Below, in pieces: positions 42,614-50,851 of a stretch of DNA of 64,000 nucleotides. Under the pieces are notes generated by a model that saw only the letters and a list, made by a program, of their open reading frames with translations, was not told the origin of the DNA and did no database searches. The translations under genes and the position numbers were made by a program. Within the stretch, counting starts at the first letter, position 1. Each line of letters begins with the position of its first letter. The DNA is from Solidesulfovibrio sp. Its GTDB lineage: Bacteria; Desulfobacterota; Desulfovibrionia; Desulfovibrionales; Desulfovibrionaceae. The stretch covers positions 1 through 64,000 of the forward strand of contig NZ_JBCFBA010000012.1 of assembly GCF_038562415.1 (NCBI RefSeq), in the 5' to 3' direction.

Positions 42614-44284
42614 ATGGACGGTCGCGACGCCCCTCCCCTGCTGCGCCGGGAATTTCTGCGCCTGGTCACCCGCAGCCCCAAAAGCGCCCCCCTGCTCGTC
42701 CTGGCCCTCGAACGGACGCTTTCGGCCTTGCCCGCCGGCAGCCGGCTGGCCCTGTACGGCTGCGGCACCTACGCCCAGGCCCTGGTGGACAAGGCCCCGC
42801 AGGCCCTGCGCCGCCTGGACGTCTGTTTCGTGACCTCGGATCCGGCCGGCCAGACCGATTTCCGGGGCTTTCCCCTGTGCGCCCCCCAGGCGCTGCAAGA
42901 CGCGCCGCCCGCCAAGGTCGTGCTGCTCAGCGCCACCTACGGCCACGAGATGCGGGCCAGGCTGCCGTTTCTGCCGCCCGAGGCGATCATCGACCTGGAA
43001 GCGGCGGTTGCGGCCTACGGCCTCGACGCCCTGTACGCCCTGGCGGCGGGCCAGGCCCGGAAACGGGCGCGGACGGCGGCGGCCCGGCTGGCCCGGACGC
43101 TGCCGAACGACCGGAAGCTGATCCTTTTCATGGTGCCCAAGGCACCGCAGCACCTGATCAAGACCATGCGGGCGGTGCGCCGCCAGGGCCAGGCCGTGGT
43201 CCTGGCCGTGCAGGACCAGGCCATCACGCAGGATGTCGGCGTGGGCGGGTATGTCGCGCGGGGCGTGCTCGACGGGCTTCATGAAACCGGGGTGTGCTTT
43301 TCCCTGGAATGCCTGGAACTGGCCCGACTGTTGCGGCCGCACTGCGTCCACGCCGTGGCCGGCATGTGGAACAACGAGGGCCTGGCCGCCTTCCTGGCCC
43401 ACACCGACCGGCCGACCGTGGTGGAATACTGCGACATCAAGCAGTTGGTGTTCAAAAACGACGCCGACGCCAGGCGCTACCTGCGCCAGGACGAAGCGGA
43501 ATACGCCGCGGAACGCCAGGCCGCCGCGGCCGTCTATACCGGCGCCCGCGGCGTGATCATCAAGGAGTCGCCCGAGGTCATCGACGCCCTGGCCGCCCTG
43601 CACGGCGGCCACCGGCCGCCGGCCGTGCTGCGGTTCGCCCACTACGTCAGCCCTGAGCTGCTCGCCCCCCCGGGCACGGCCAAGCTGTCCGAAACGGATG
43701 GCGGCTTCCATTTCGTCTATGCCGGCGGCCTGGGCAACGACCCGGCCTGGCACAACTACCCGGTCTGCCGCAGCCTGCTTGCGGCGGCGAAAATCCTGGA
43801 GGCCCAGGGCATCCACCTCGACGTCTACAACGCCTCGGACGCCACGGGCGCGGGCTTCGAGGACTTCGTGCGCCTCGGCCGGACCTCCCGGTATTTCCGC
43901 TACCACTTCGCCGTGCCCTACGAACGGCTGCGCGAGGTCCTGCCGCGCTACGACTGCGGCTGGTTCTGCTTCGATTTCAGCCGGGCCAGGGAAAACCCGC
44001 TGTTTTACCGGACGGCCATGGGTTCCAAGATCTTCGCCTACCTGGAATCGGGCCTGCCCGTGGCCGTGGCCCCGCAGCAGGCCAACATGCTGGATTTCGT
44101 GACCCGCCACGGCATCGGCCTGGGTCTGGACTTCACCGACCTGCCGCGCCTGGCCGCCATCGTCGCGGCCACGGACTGGGCGGCCTTTGGCCCCCCCATC
44201 GAACGGGCTCGCCGGGAACTGACCTACGAACGCCACGCGCCCCGGCTGGTCGCCTTTTACGAGCAGCTGTCCAGGTTGCCCTAG
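42614..44284 (+). CDS. GT-B-like glycosyltransferase with N-terminal Rossmann-like domain
   Basis: 556 aa. Residues ~30-150 form a small domain ('SRLALYGCGTYAQALVDKA', 'AKVVLLSATYGHEMR') like those appended to sugar-cluster methyltransferases and glycosyltransferases. Residues ~175-550 look GT-B: 'RKLILFMVPKAPQHLIKTMRAVRRQG', 'CVHAVAGMWNNEG', 'FHFVYAGGLGNDPAWHNYPV', 'AMGSKIFAYLESGLPVAVAPQQANM', the last resembling the donor site of family 4. Final gene of the long plus-strand run, ending 69 bases before the convergent acyltransferase gene, with no clear terminator between. Confidence 0.72.
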   Translation: MDGRDAPPLLRREFLRLVTRSPKSAPLLVLALERTLSALPAGSRLALYGCGTYAQALVDKAPQALRRLDVCFVTSDPAGQTDFRGFPLCAPQALQDAPPAKVVLLSATYGHEMRARLPFLPPEAIIDLEAAVAAYGLDALYALAAGQARKRARTAAARLARTLPNDRKLILFMVPKAPQHLIKTMRAVRRQGQAVVLAVQDQAITQDVGVGGYVARGVLDGLHETGVCFSLECLELARLLRPHCVHAVAGMWNNEGLAAFLAHTDRPTVVEYCDIKQLVFKNDADARRYLRQDEAEYAAERQAAAAVYTGARGVIIKESPEVIDALAALHGGHRPPAVLRFAHYVSPELLAPPGTAKLSETDGGFHFVYAGGLGNDPAWHNYPVCRSLLAAAKILEAQGIHLDVYNASDATGAGFEDFVRLGRTSRYFRYHFAVPYERLREVLPRYDCGWFCFDFSRARENPLFYRTAMGSKIFAYLESGLPVAVAPQQANMLDFVTRHGIGLGLDFTDLPRLAAIVAATDWAAFGPPIERARRELTYERHAPRLVAFYEQLSRLP

Positions 44285-44353
44285 CCACAGACGGTCATTT
44301 CGCGGCCCGCAGCACGCCGTGAAGGACAACAGGCCCGGCGGCCGGCCACCGTT

Positions 44354-44935
44354 TCACACCTCGACCGCAGCGCAGGCCATGCCGGCGTGGGGGGCCTCCC
44401 CGGCCCAGTCGCCCTGGGCGCAGCGCAGGCCTTTCCCGGCCGGGACAAGCCGGCCGCCGCAACGGCACACCAGTCCGACCGGCCGGGCCGGATTGCCGAC
44501 GACAAGGGTAAAAGGCGCCACGTCCCGCGTGACCACCGCTCCGGCCCCGACCAGGGCGTACTCCCCCACCGTGACCCCGGGCGCGACGACCGCCCCGGCC
44601 CCGATGGAACAGCCACGCAACAGCACGGTCGGCACCACCGGCACCGGGCGCTTGCTGCGCGGATAGCGGTCGTTGGCGAAAACCGCCGACGGGCCGATAA
44701 AGACATCGTCGCCGGCCGTCAGCCCGTTCCACAGGGCCACGTGGCACTTGACCGTGACCCGGTCGCCCAGGACCACGCCGCCCTCGATGAACACGTGGTC
44801 GCAGATGTTGGCCTCGCGCCCGATGACCGCGCCGGGCAACACGTGGGCAAAGGCCCAGACCCGCGACCCCGGCCCCACGGTTTCGGACTCGCACAGTCCC
44901 AAAGGATGGACAAAAACGTTGCCGCCTGCGTTCAC
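44354..44935 (-). CDS. left-handed beta-helix sugar N-acyltransferase (WbpD/WlbB-like)
   Basis: 193 aa from a GTG with GGGAG eight bases upstream. Hexapeptide repeats run through most of the protein ('SRVWAFAHVLPGAVIGREANICDHVFIEGGVVLGDRVTVKCHVALW', 'VTVGEYALVGAGAVVTRDV'). 'IGPSAVFANDRYPRSK' and 'VVGNPARPVGLVCRCGGRL' match 3-amino-sugar N-acetyltransferases. It probably acetylates an amino group of a UDP-sugar. In this operon it could replace the missing PseH step. Last gene of the minus-strand run. Confidence 0.85.
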   Translation of the reverse strand: MNAGGNVFVHPLGLCESETVGPGSRVWAFAHVLPGAVIGREANICDHVFIEGGVVLGDRVTVKCHVALWNGLTAGDDVFIGPSAVFANDRYPRSKRPVPVVPTVLLRGCSIGAGAVVAPGVTVGEYALVGAGAVVTRDVAPFTLVVGNPARPVGLVCRCGGRLVPAGKGLRCAQGDWAGEAPHAGMACAAVEV

Positions 44936-44961
44936 TGGCGAAGCTCCCGGTTTTGCCGGCC

Positions 44962-46026
44962 CTACCCCACCTCCTCGCGCCGGATGGGCGTATCGGCCGG
45001 GATGTCGGCCAGGGCCCGCCTGCCGACGACCAGCCCCTCTTCCAGGCCCGTGAAAAACCGGGCCGGGTCGGTGAGCGGCTGCTTGCAGGCGAGCATGTCG
45101 GCGGTGAGGACCGCGCCCTTGGCGATGGCCTGCCGGCTGCACACGGCCACGTGGTAGGCGTCCTTGGCCGCCCGCTCCTCGGGAAGGACTCCGGTTGCCA
45201 GGCCGCGCCCCTTGTGCAGGCGGCGCACGGACCGGGCCATGGCCGCGAATTCCGGCGGGGTGAGGCTGATGCCGTGGTCCAGGCCGGCCATGGCCCGGTC
45301 CAGGGTCAGATGGCGCTCGATGACGGCCGCGCCAAGAACGGTCGCGGCCACGGAAAACTCGATGCCGTCCTCGTGGCTGCTCAGGCCCACCGGCAAGCCG
45401 TAGCGTTCGCGCAAATACGGGATCGTGTCCAGGCGCATGAGGCCGTCAGGCGTCGGGTAGCTGCTGACGCAATGCAACAGCACGAGCGGATTGCCCCGCA
45501 GGCTGGCCACGGCCGCGTCGCGCTCGGTTTCGGTCGCGCCGCCCAGGCTGCACACCACCGGCAGGCTCGTGGCGGCCACGGCCCGCAGCAGCGGCCCGTT
45601 GGTCACACTGTGGCTGGCCACCTTGACCACCCCCACCCCGGCCTCCAAAAGGAATCGCAGGCTCGGCAGGTCGAAAGCCGAGGCGCAGAAAACAAGCCCC
45701 AGGCTCTCGGCGTAGCGGCGCAGGGAAACGTAGTCGGCAAGCGACAGCTCCAGGCGTTGGCGCACCTCGCGCTGGGTGCGGCCCAGGGCCGGGCACTTGG
45801 CAAAGGGCGCGTCCAGAAAGGCGGCCACGGCCAGATCGGCCGGGGAGCGCTTCTGGAATTTCACGAACGTGGCCCCGGATACGGCCGCCGCATGGACAAG
45901 CTCCTTGGCCAGCTCCGGGCTGCCGTTGTGGTTGAGGCCGATCTCGGCCGTAAGCGCCGGCGGCAGGTCGCCGCCGATCTCCAGGGAGCCGAAGGGGGTG
46001 GGGAATACCGTCGTCGGGGCCGGCAT
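44962..46026 (-). CDS. pseI: NeuB-family nonulosonate synthase with SAF domain (PseI-like)
   Basis: 354 aa with GGAGGCGCC before the ATG. Full NeuB layout: 'LTAEIGLNHNGSPELAKELVHAA', 'TFVKFQKRSP', 'VKVASHSVTNGPLL', 'LLHCVSSYPTPDGLMRL', 'GLSSHEDGIEFSVAATVLGA' in the barrel, then a SAF domain ('VAVCSRQAIAKGAVLTADMLACKQPL'). It condenses PEP with the 6-deoxy hexose from the PseB/C/G steps. The symbol follows pathway context; a NeuB- or LegI-type substrate is not excluded by sequence alone. Confidence 0.85.
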   Translation of the reverse strand: MPAPTTVFPTPFGSLEIGGDLPPALTAEIGLNHNGSPELAKELVHAAAVSGATFVKFQKRSPADLAVAAFLDAPFAKCPALGRTQREVRQRLELSLADYVSLRRYAESLGLVFCASAFDLPSLRFLLEAGVGVVKVASHSVTNGPLLRAVAATSLPVVCSLGGATETERDAAVASLRGNPLVLLHCVSSYPTPDGLMRLDTIPYLRERYGLPVGLSSHEDGIEFSVAATVLGAAVIERHLTLDRAMAGLDHGISLTPPEFAAMARSVRRLHKGRGLATGVLPEERAAKDAYHVAVCSRQAIAKGAVLTADMLACKQPLTDPARFFTGLEEGLVVGRRALADIPADTPIRREEVG

Positions 46027-46039
46027 GGCGCCTCCGGGG

Positions 46040-46498
46040 TCAGGGGTTACCGTGTTCGCCCAGCCAGGCTTTCGCCCTGGCCCAGGTGGCCTTGGGCGCG
46101 GGCGGGTTGGGCGTGGGCCGGGGATCCGGCGCGACGGGGACGACCGTGCACCAGGGCGGCCGCCAAGGGAGTTTTGGCAGGGGCTGGCCGCCGGTGGTCT
46201 CGTAGACGCCGTTTGCAAGGACGTAATAGCGCAGGTTGGCCACGGGCATCATGCTCCAGGCGGCCAGGCCCATGAGCGCGTTGCCGTCGCCGTCCACGAC
46301 CACCACGGTCAGCTCCGGCCGGGCCAGGGCCAGGCCGATGCCCACGGACAGGGCCTCGCCCATGGCGTGGAGCAGGTAGAAATTCTCCGGCCCGTCGGCG
46401 AAATGGGCGGCCTCGCGGGCGGTCAGGCCGTTGCTAAAGAGGAAAAACGCCCCGGGATGAGCGGCCTTGATGCGACGGATGGCTTCGATCCTAGGCAT
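46040..46498 (-). CDS. TPP-dependent decarboxylase small subunit (phosphonopyruvate/sulfopyruvate decarboxylase beta-like)
   Basis: 152 aa. This is the TPP diphosphate-binding half: 'LFSNGLTAREAAHF', 'NFYLLHAMGEALSVGIGLALARPELTVVVVDGDGNALMGL' (GDG...N) and 'NLRYYVLANGVYETTGGQPLP', matching the C-terminal half of phosphonopyruvate decarboxylase and ComE. It overlaps its partner gene by eight bases. The complex would decarboxylate a 3-carbon keto acid to an aldehyde. Confidence 0.82.
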   Translation of the reverse strand: MPRIEAIRRIKAAHPGAFFLFSNGLTAREAAHFADGPENFYLLHAMGEALSVGIGLALARPELTVVVVDGDGNALMGLAAWSMMPVANLRYYVLANGVYETTGGQPLPKLPWRPPWCTVVPVAPDPRPTPNPPAPKATWARAKAWLGEHGNP

Positions 46499-47006
46499 CG
46501 AGGTTCCCCCGGTGCACGATCACGGCGGCGATGCGCCCGGCCGCAAAGGCCGCCTCGGCGGCGGCGTCCACGGCGGGAAGCCCCAGGGCCTGGAGGTCGA
46601 AGGCGGCGATGCCGGCCGCCGCCAGCAAGGGCAGGGTCAGGCCGGCCCAGTCGCGGTGCTGCACCTCCTCCCAGGCCAGCTCCCCCCGGTTGGAGACCAC
46701 GAGGACCAGCCCCTGGCCGTGGAGCGCAAAAAGCCCGAGCAGGGCGTCGAGGCAAAGCCCCAGGCCGCTGTTTTGCATGAGCAGGCACGGCCGCCTGCCG
46801 CCCAGGGCCGCGCCGAAGGCCGCGCCCACGGCATGGTTTTCGCGCGGGGCGAAGCACATGGGCGAAAGCGCGGCCTGGGTGGCCGCCAGCACGCTGTCGG
46901 GCACGGCGCAAAACCAGTCGCAACGCGCCGCGAGCGCGGCGGCGAAAGCGGCGGACCCGCAGACGCGATCGGCCAGTTCGCGGCCCCTGGCGTCACGGTG
47001 CGCCAT
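46491..47006 (-). CDS. TPP-dependent decarboxylase large-domain subunit (phosphonopyruvate/sulfopyruvate decarboxylase alpha-like)
   Basis: 171 aa forming the pyrimidine-binding half: 'FCAVPDSVLAATQAAL', 'FAPRENHAVGAAFGAALGGRRPCLLMQNSGLGLCLDALLGLFALHGQGLVLVVSNRGE' (activating Glu in ENH, and the MQNSGLG stretch typical of Ppd and ComD). Split into two genes as in archaeal sulfopyruvate decarboxylase. The gene is sandwiched between Fe-ADH and its partner, each overlapping. Its substrate is not certain because no PEP mutase is seen. Confidence 0.82.
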   Translation of the reverse strand: MAHRDARGRELADRVCGSAAFAAALAARCDWFCAVPDSVLAATQAALSPMCFAPRENHAVGAAFGAALGGRRPCLLMQNSGLGLCLDALLGLFALHGQGLVLVVSNRGELAWEEVQHRDWAGLTLPLLAAAGIAAFDLQALGLPAVDAAAEAAFAAGRIAAVIVHRGNLDA

Positions 47007-48114
47007 GGGTGATCTCCAGCACCAGGTTGGTTACGGCCTGGGGCGATAACGGCCGGGAGTTGACGGCGGGCAGGCCCGTGTCCTCCAAAACGCGGGCGAT
47101 CACGGCCGCCGGGTCGCAGGGCCGGGCCAGGGCCAGGCGCGCCGCCTCGGGCGGCAGCATCCGGGCCAGCCAGCCGCCGATATCCCGGGCGGCTTCGCGG
47201 TCCGAAACGTCCCGGGCGTCGAAGGCCGCCTCGGCCAGGGCGGCCAGCCGGCCCTGGTAGTGGTCGGCGTTGTAGGCCAGCACGCGCGGGGCCAACCAGA
47301 CGTTGAGCAGGCCGTGGGGCAGATCGGAAAAACGGGCCAGGGCCACGGACAGGGTGTGGACCAGGCCGGTGCGGCTGGCGGCGATGCAAAGCCCGCCGAA
47401 AAGGGCCGCCCGGGCCAGCGGTTCGGCCCAGGATTTTTTCGGCGCGCCGGAAAGCGCTCCCGGCAGGTGGCGGCGCACCAGGCCCAGGCCGGCCGCGGCC
47501 AGGGGCTCGATGAGCCGATTGCGCGGGTTGCCCAGGGCCGCTTCCAGGCAGTGCAAAAAAGCGTCGAGCGCCCCGGCCCGCAGGGCTAGGGGCGGCAGGC
47601 CGGCCAACAGCCCGGGATCGACCAGCGCCTGCCTGGGGCGCAGGCAGGGGGCGGCCAGGGTGAACTTGCGGCCGGTTGCGGCGTTGTTGACGACGGCGTA
47701 GGGCGTGACCTCACTGCCCGAACCACAAGTGGTGGGCACCAGGAACAGCGGCAAGGCGGCCTTTACGGGGCGCGCCCCGAACTCGTAGTCGGCAATGCCC
47801 CCGCCGCCGGCCAGGCACAGGGCCACGGCCTTGGCGCAATCCAGCGTGCTGCCGCCGCCGGCCGCGACCACGGCGTCCACAGGCTCGCCGAGGCCGGCCA
47901 CCAGGGCGTCCACGGCGGCGCTGTCCGGCTCGGCCCCGCCCCGCCGGGCCAGCAGCACGGCCTTGCCGGCGCGCTTCAAGATGCCGTCCAGCCGGTCGGC
48001 CAGGGCCTCGGGCAGGGAGCGGCTGACGAGCAGCAGCACCCGCCCCCCCGGCGGGGACAGGGCTTCCAGGGCGTCTTCCCCGAAAACGATTTCCGTGGGG
48101 CAACTCAAGCGCAT
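46993..48114 (-). CDS. iron-containing alcohol dehydrogenase, phosphonoacetaldehyde-reductase-like
   Basis: 373 aa. Group III Fe-ADH: 'PVDAVVAAGGGSTLDCAKAVAL' (NAD site), 'LFLVPTTCGSGSEVTPYAVV', 'ALDAFLHCLEA', and 'TGLVHTLSVALARFSDLPHGLLNVWL', which carries metal-binding histidines. Directly followed by the split decarboxylase genes, it probably reduces the aldehyde they form. The same decarboxylase-reductase pair makes 2-hydroxyethylphosphonate in phosphonate producers. Confidence 0.85.
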   Translation of the reverse strand: MRLSCPTEIVFGEDALEALSPPGGRVLLLVSRSLPEALADRLDGILKRAGKAVLLARRGGAEPDSAAVDALVAGLGEPVDAVVAAGGGSTLDCAKAVALCLAGGGGIADYEFGARPVKAALPLFLVPTTCGSGSEVTPYAVVNNAATGRKFTLAAPCLRPRQALVDPGLLAGLPPLALRAGALDAFLHCLEAALGNPRNRLIEPLAAAGLGLVRRHLPGALSGAPKKSWAEPLARAALFGGLCIAASRTGLVHTLSVALARFSDLPHGLLNVWLAPRVLAYNADHYQGRLAALAEAAFDARDVSDREAARDIGGWLARMLPPEAARLALARPCDPAAVIARVLEDTGLPAVNSRPLSPQAVTNLVLEITHGAP

Positions 48115-48117
48115 GGG

Positions 48118-49083
48118 TCATTCCTCCATGGCCGTCCCGGCCTGTCCCGGGCGGCGGGGATGGGCGACGCGCCGGGCCAGGGTCACCACCGTGCGGCCGA
48201 TGCCCAGTCCGGCCAGGGCCTGGTAGAGCCGCGTCTTGAGCCCCGACAGCCCGGCCGCGTCCATGGCCAGCTCGAAGGCCTTGCGTTTGGCCTGGCAGGC
48301 CCGGCCCAGGGCCGGATCGCCCACGTAGTTGTCGCCCATAAGCAAAAAGAGCTCCATGGGGAAGCTGGCCTGGGCCTCAAGGACCTGGAAACCCTGGCGC
48401 GCGAGCAGGGCGGCGATGCTGGCCGGCGTGAAATAGTTGAGGTGGTGCGGTGGGGCCAGCCACCAGGGCGGCAGGGCAAGCGCCCGTTCGGCCGCCGCCT
48501 GGAGCGGGTTGCCGTCGTTGGGCAGGCTGACGAGCAGCAAGCCCCCCGGGGCGAGCAGGCCGTGGATGCGGCGCAGCATCCCGGCCGGGTCGGGCAGGTG
48601 TTCGAGCACCTCGGCGGCGTGGACGGCGTCGAAGCGAGGCAGGGCGGCGGCTGCGACGTCGTCGAGGAAGCCCTCGGTCACGGCCAGGCCCAGCACGTCG
48701 CGGGCATGGGCCGCCGCCTGGCGGGCCGGCTCCACGCCGTGGACGGCAAAACCGGCCCGGCGGCAGGCGTCCAGGAAAAACCCGCCGCCGCAGCCCACGT
48801 CCAGGATGCGCTTGCCCCTCGCCCCGCCCAGGTGTTCGGCCAGCAGGGCCGCCCGTTCGCCGTGGACCAGGTCGAGCCAGGCCCGGTCCTCGGTCTGGTG
48901 GGCCAGGGCGTCGGGCTTTTCCTGGCTGTAGTATGCCTCACGGTAGGCCCGGGCCAGGGCCTCGGGATCGGGCAGGGGCACGACGTGGGCGAAGCCGCAC
49001 GCCCGGCAGTCGATGAGTGTGTAGCCCCTGGCTTCTGCCAGGGTCGGGCCGTGGTGGCCGGGGGCGGCGTCCTTGGCGGTCAT
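48118..49083 (-). CDS. class I SAM-dependent methyltransferase (Methyltransf_23)
   Basis: 321 aa. An N-terminal 'LIDCRACGFAHVVPLPDPEALARAYREAYY' resembles the zinc-site edge of sugar methyltransferases but keeps only one C-x2-C pair. Motif I 'RILDVGCGGGFFLDACRRAGF', motif IV 'FDAVHAAEVLEHLPDPAGML' and 'PHHLNYFTPASI' follow. Its ATG overlaps nothing downstream but is coupled to the pseG-like gene stop upstream. It may methylate the nonulosonate or another residue of the same glycan. Confidence 0.85.
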   Translation of the reverse strand: MTAKDAAPGHHGPTLAEARGYTLIDCRACGFAHVVPLPDPEALARAYREAYYSQEKPDALAHQTEDRAWLDLVHGERAALLAEHLGGARGKRILDVGCGGGFFLDACRRAGFAVHGVEPARQAAAHARDVLGLAVTEGFLDDVAAAALPRFDAVHAAEVLEHLPDPAGMLRRIHGLLAPGGLLLVSLPNDGNPLQAAAERALALPPWWLAPPHHLNYFTPASIAALLARQGFQVLEAQASFPMELFLLMGDNYVGDPALGRACQAKRKAFELAMDAAGLSGLKTRLYQALAGLGIGRTVVTLARRVAHPRRPGQAGTAMEE

Positions 49084-50138
49084 AGGCGTGGGTTGCCGGC
49101 TCGGGACCGGGCTTGGCGGATGGCGTCGAGGAGAAGGTCGGCGATCACGGCCGCGCCGGGGCCAAGGCCCAGGGCCAGGGCGCTTCGGGACAGGGCCGCC
49201 CGCCGGGCCGGGGACCGGACAAGCCCGTCGAGGAGAGCGGCCAGGGCCGACGGGGCCAGGTCGACGAAATATCCGGCGTTTTCGGCCGCGCCTGGGCCGG
49301 CCAGGCAGTCAGCGGACCGGGCGTGGTCCGGGGAAAGGCCGACGAGCACCGCCGGCCGGCCCAGGGCGGCCAGTTCGTAGGCCGTGGTGCCAAAAGCCGT
49401 CAGGGCCAGGGCCGCCCGGCGCATGAGGGGAAGCAAGTCCGTCGGTCCGTCCACGGCCCGAACCCGGTCCGCCAGCTCCCGGGCCAGCCCCAGGCAGTCC
49501 CGCCGCACCGGGCAGGCCGCCGGCACCACTACCGTGGCCGCGACGTTCGCGCCCATGGCGGCCACGGCCCGCAGGGCCAGCAGCGTCAGGCCGTGGGGAT
49601 CGGTGCCGCCCATGGTCACGAGCAGGGCCGGCGGGGCGCCCTCGGGCGCGGGAGGGGCCGCAAGCGGGGCGAAAAGCCGTTCGTCGAGGGGAACGTAGGC
49701 GAAACCGGTCAGCAGCCGGCCGCCATAACCCGTCCAATCGAGCTCCCGGACTTGCGGCACGGGCGGATAGAAGGCGATATCGGCGGCCAGGCGCTTGTCC
49801 GTGGGGTCGTCGAGCACGGCGGTGACGGCCGGGCGCAGGGCGCACACGTCCTGCGCCGCGAGGTCGTCGCGCACGTCCAGAAGCCAGGCGTCCATTGCCT
49901 TTCCCGCTGCGCGCAGCCAGTCCCGGAAGGCCGCCGCCCCGGGCCGGGGCAGTTCGTCCACGGGGAAGCCCTCCCGGCGCAACCGGTCGGGCCCGGGGCG
50001 GCCGCCGGCCACGACGAAACGCACGGCCGCGCCCCGGCTAGCCAAGGCCCGGGCCACGGGCAGGCAGCGGCCGAAGTGCCCCAGTCCCACGGCCGGGCCG
50101 CAGTCCAGGCGGATGCCGATACGGGGCGCGACGCTCAC
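49080..50138 (-). CDS. pseG: PseG/SpsG-like UDP-sugar hydrolase
   Basis: 352 aa from a GTG overlapping the cytidylyltransferase stop. 'IRLDCGPAVGLGHFGRCLPVARALASRG' is the PseG signature, including the G-x-G-H. 'LLVTMGGTDPHGLT' and 'ALTAFGTTAYELAALGRPAVLVGL' complete the GT-B fold. PseG cleaves UDP from UDP-2,4-diacetamido-2,4,6-trideoxy-altrose before the PseI step. Length is near the family norm. It sits between pseF-like and methyltransferase genes. Confidence 0.85.
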   Translation of the reverse strand: MSVAPRIGIRLDCGPAVGLGHFGRCLPVARALASRGAAVRFVVAGGRPGPDRLRREGFPVDELPRPGAAAFRDWLRAAGKAMDAWLLDVRDDLAAQDVCALRPAVTAVLDDPTDKRLAADIAFYPPVPQVRELDWTGYGGRLLTGFAYVPLDERLFAPLAAPPAPEGAPPALLVTMGGTDPHGLTLLALRAVAAMGANVAATVVVPAACPVRRDCLGLARELADRVRAVDGPTDLLPLMRRAALALTAFGTTAYELAALGRPAVLVGLSPDHARSADCLAGPGAAENAGYFVDLAPSALAALLDGLVRSPARRAALSRSALALGLGPGAAVIADLLLDAIRQARSRAGNPRL

Positions 50139-50851
50139 CGCCCGGCCTCCCGGTCGCCTCCCGCCCCGAAAAAGGCGGCATAGAGCCGTTCGGCCAGGTC
50201 CCAGTCCTCGGGCGTGTCGATGTCCTGGCACAGGTGGCGGGGGATGACCAGGCCGTGGGCCAGCACGGGTTCGCCCCGCGCCCCGGCCGCGGCAATGGCC
50301 GCCAGGTCGTGCCAGTAGAACTGGGCCGCGTCGTGATAGGCCGGCTCCAGGTCCTGGGAGCGGGTCAGGGCGTATTCGGGGTGCAGGTAGGAGACCCGGC
50401 CGTCCGGCCCCCGGCGCAGGGCCCGCTGGATCGGGTAGCCGAAATCGGTCACGCCCATGACCACGCAGGCCCCCGGGGTGCGGCGCAGCAGGTCGTAGCC
50501 GCGTTCGATGGTCGCGGCCGTGGTGAAGGGGTTGGCGTACAGGGCGCAGTAGGCGGTCACGGGCGCCTCGTTGGCCGCGAGCCAAGCCACGGCGTGGTCC
50601 AGCACGGGCTGGGTCGGGGCGTGGTCGTCGGCCAGTTCCGCCGGGCGGACAAAGGGCGCCTTCGCGCCGTGGCGGCGGGCCGTTTCGGCGATGGCCGCGT
50701 CGTCGGTGGAGACGATGACCGCGTCGAAAAGCCCCGTCCCCAGGGCGGCCTCGATGGGATAGGCCAGCAAGGGCTTGCCGAAAAAGGGTTTCACGTTCTT
50801 GCCCGGGATGCGCTTGCTGCCGCCCCGGGCCGGGATGATGGCCACGATCAT
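50135..50851 (-). CDS. pseF: CMP-nonulosonate synthetase (PseF-like)
   Basis: 238 aa from the ATG that overlaps the upstream stop; an in-frame GTG ten codons earlier is less likely. 'MIVAIIPARGGSKRIPGKNVKPFFGKPLLAYPIEAAL' binds CTP, with 'VIVSTDDAAIAETARRHGA' and 'IDTPEDWDLAERLY' as further NeuA/PseF motifs. It adds CMP to the finished sugar acid for transfer. Assigned PseF rather than NeuA by the co-operonic pseG and pseI. Confidence 0.88.
   Translation of the reverse strand: MIVAIIPARGGSKRIPGKNVKPFFGKPLLAYPIEAALGTGLFDAVIVSTDDAAIAETARRHGAKAPFVRPAELADDHAPTQPVLDHAVAWLAANEAPVTAYCALYANPFTTAATIERGYDLLRRTPGACVVMGVTDFGYPIQRALRRGPDGRVSYLHPEYALTRSQDLEPAYHDAAQFYWHDLAAIAAAGARGEPVLAHGLVIPRHLCQDIDTPEDWDLAERLYAAFFGAGGDREAGR

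Noticed and set aside
44285-44353. Terminator between the two convergent operons
   Set aside because: No hairpin followed by T residues was found; transcripts may overlap or end by Rho.
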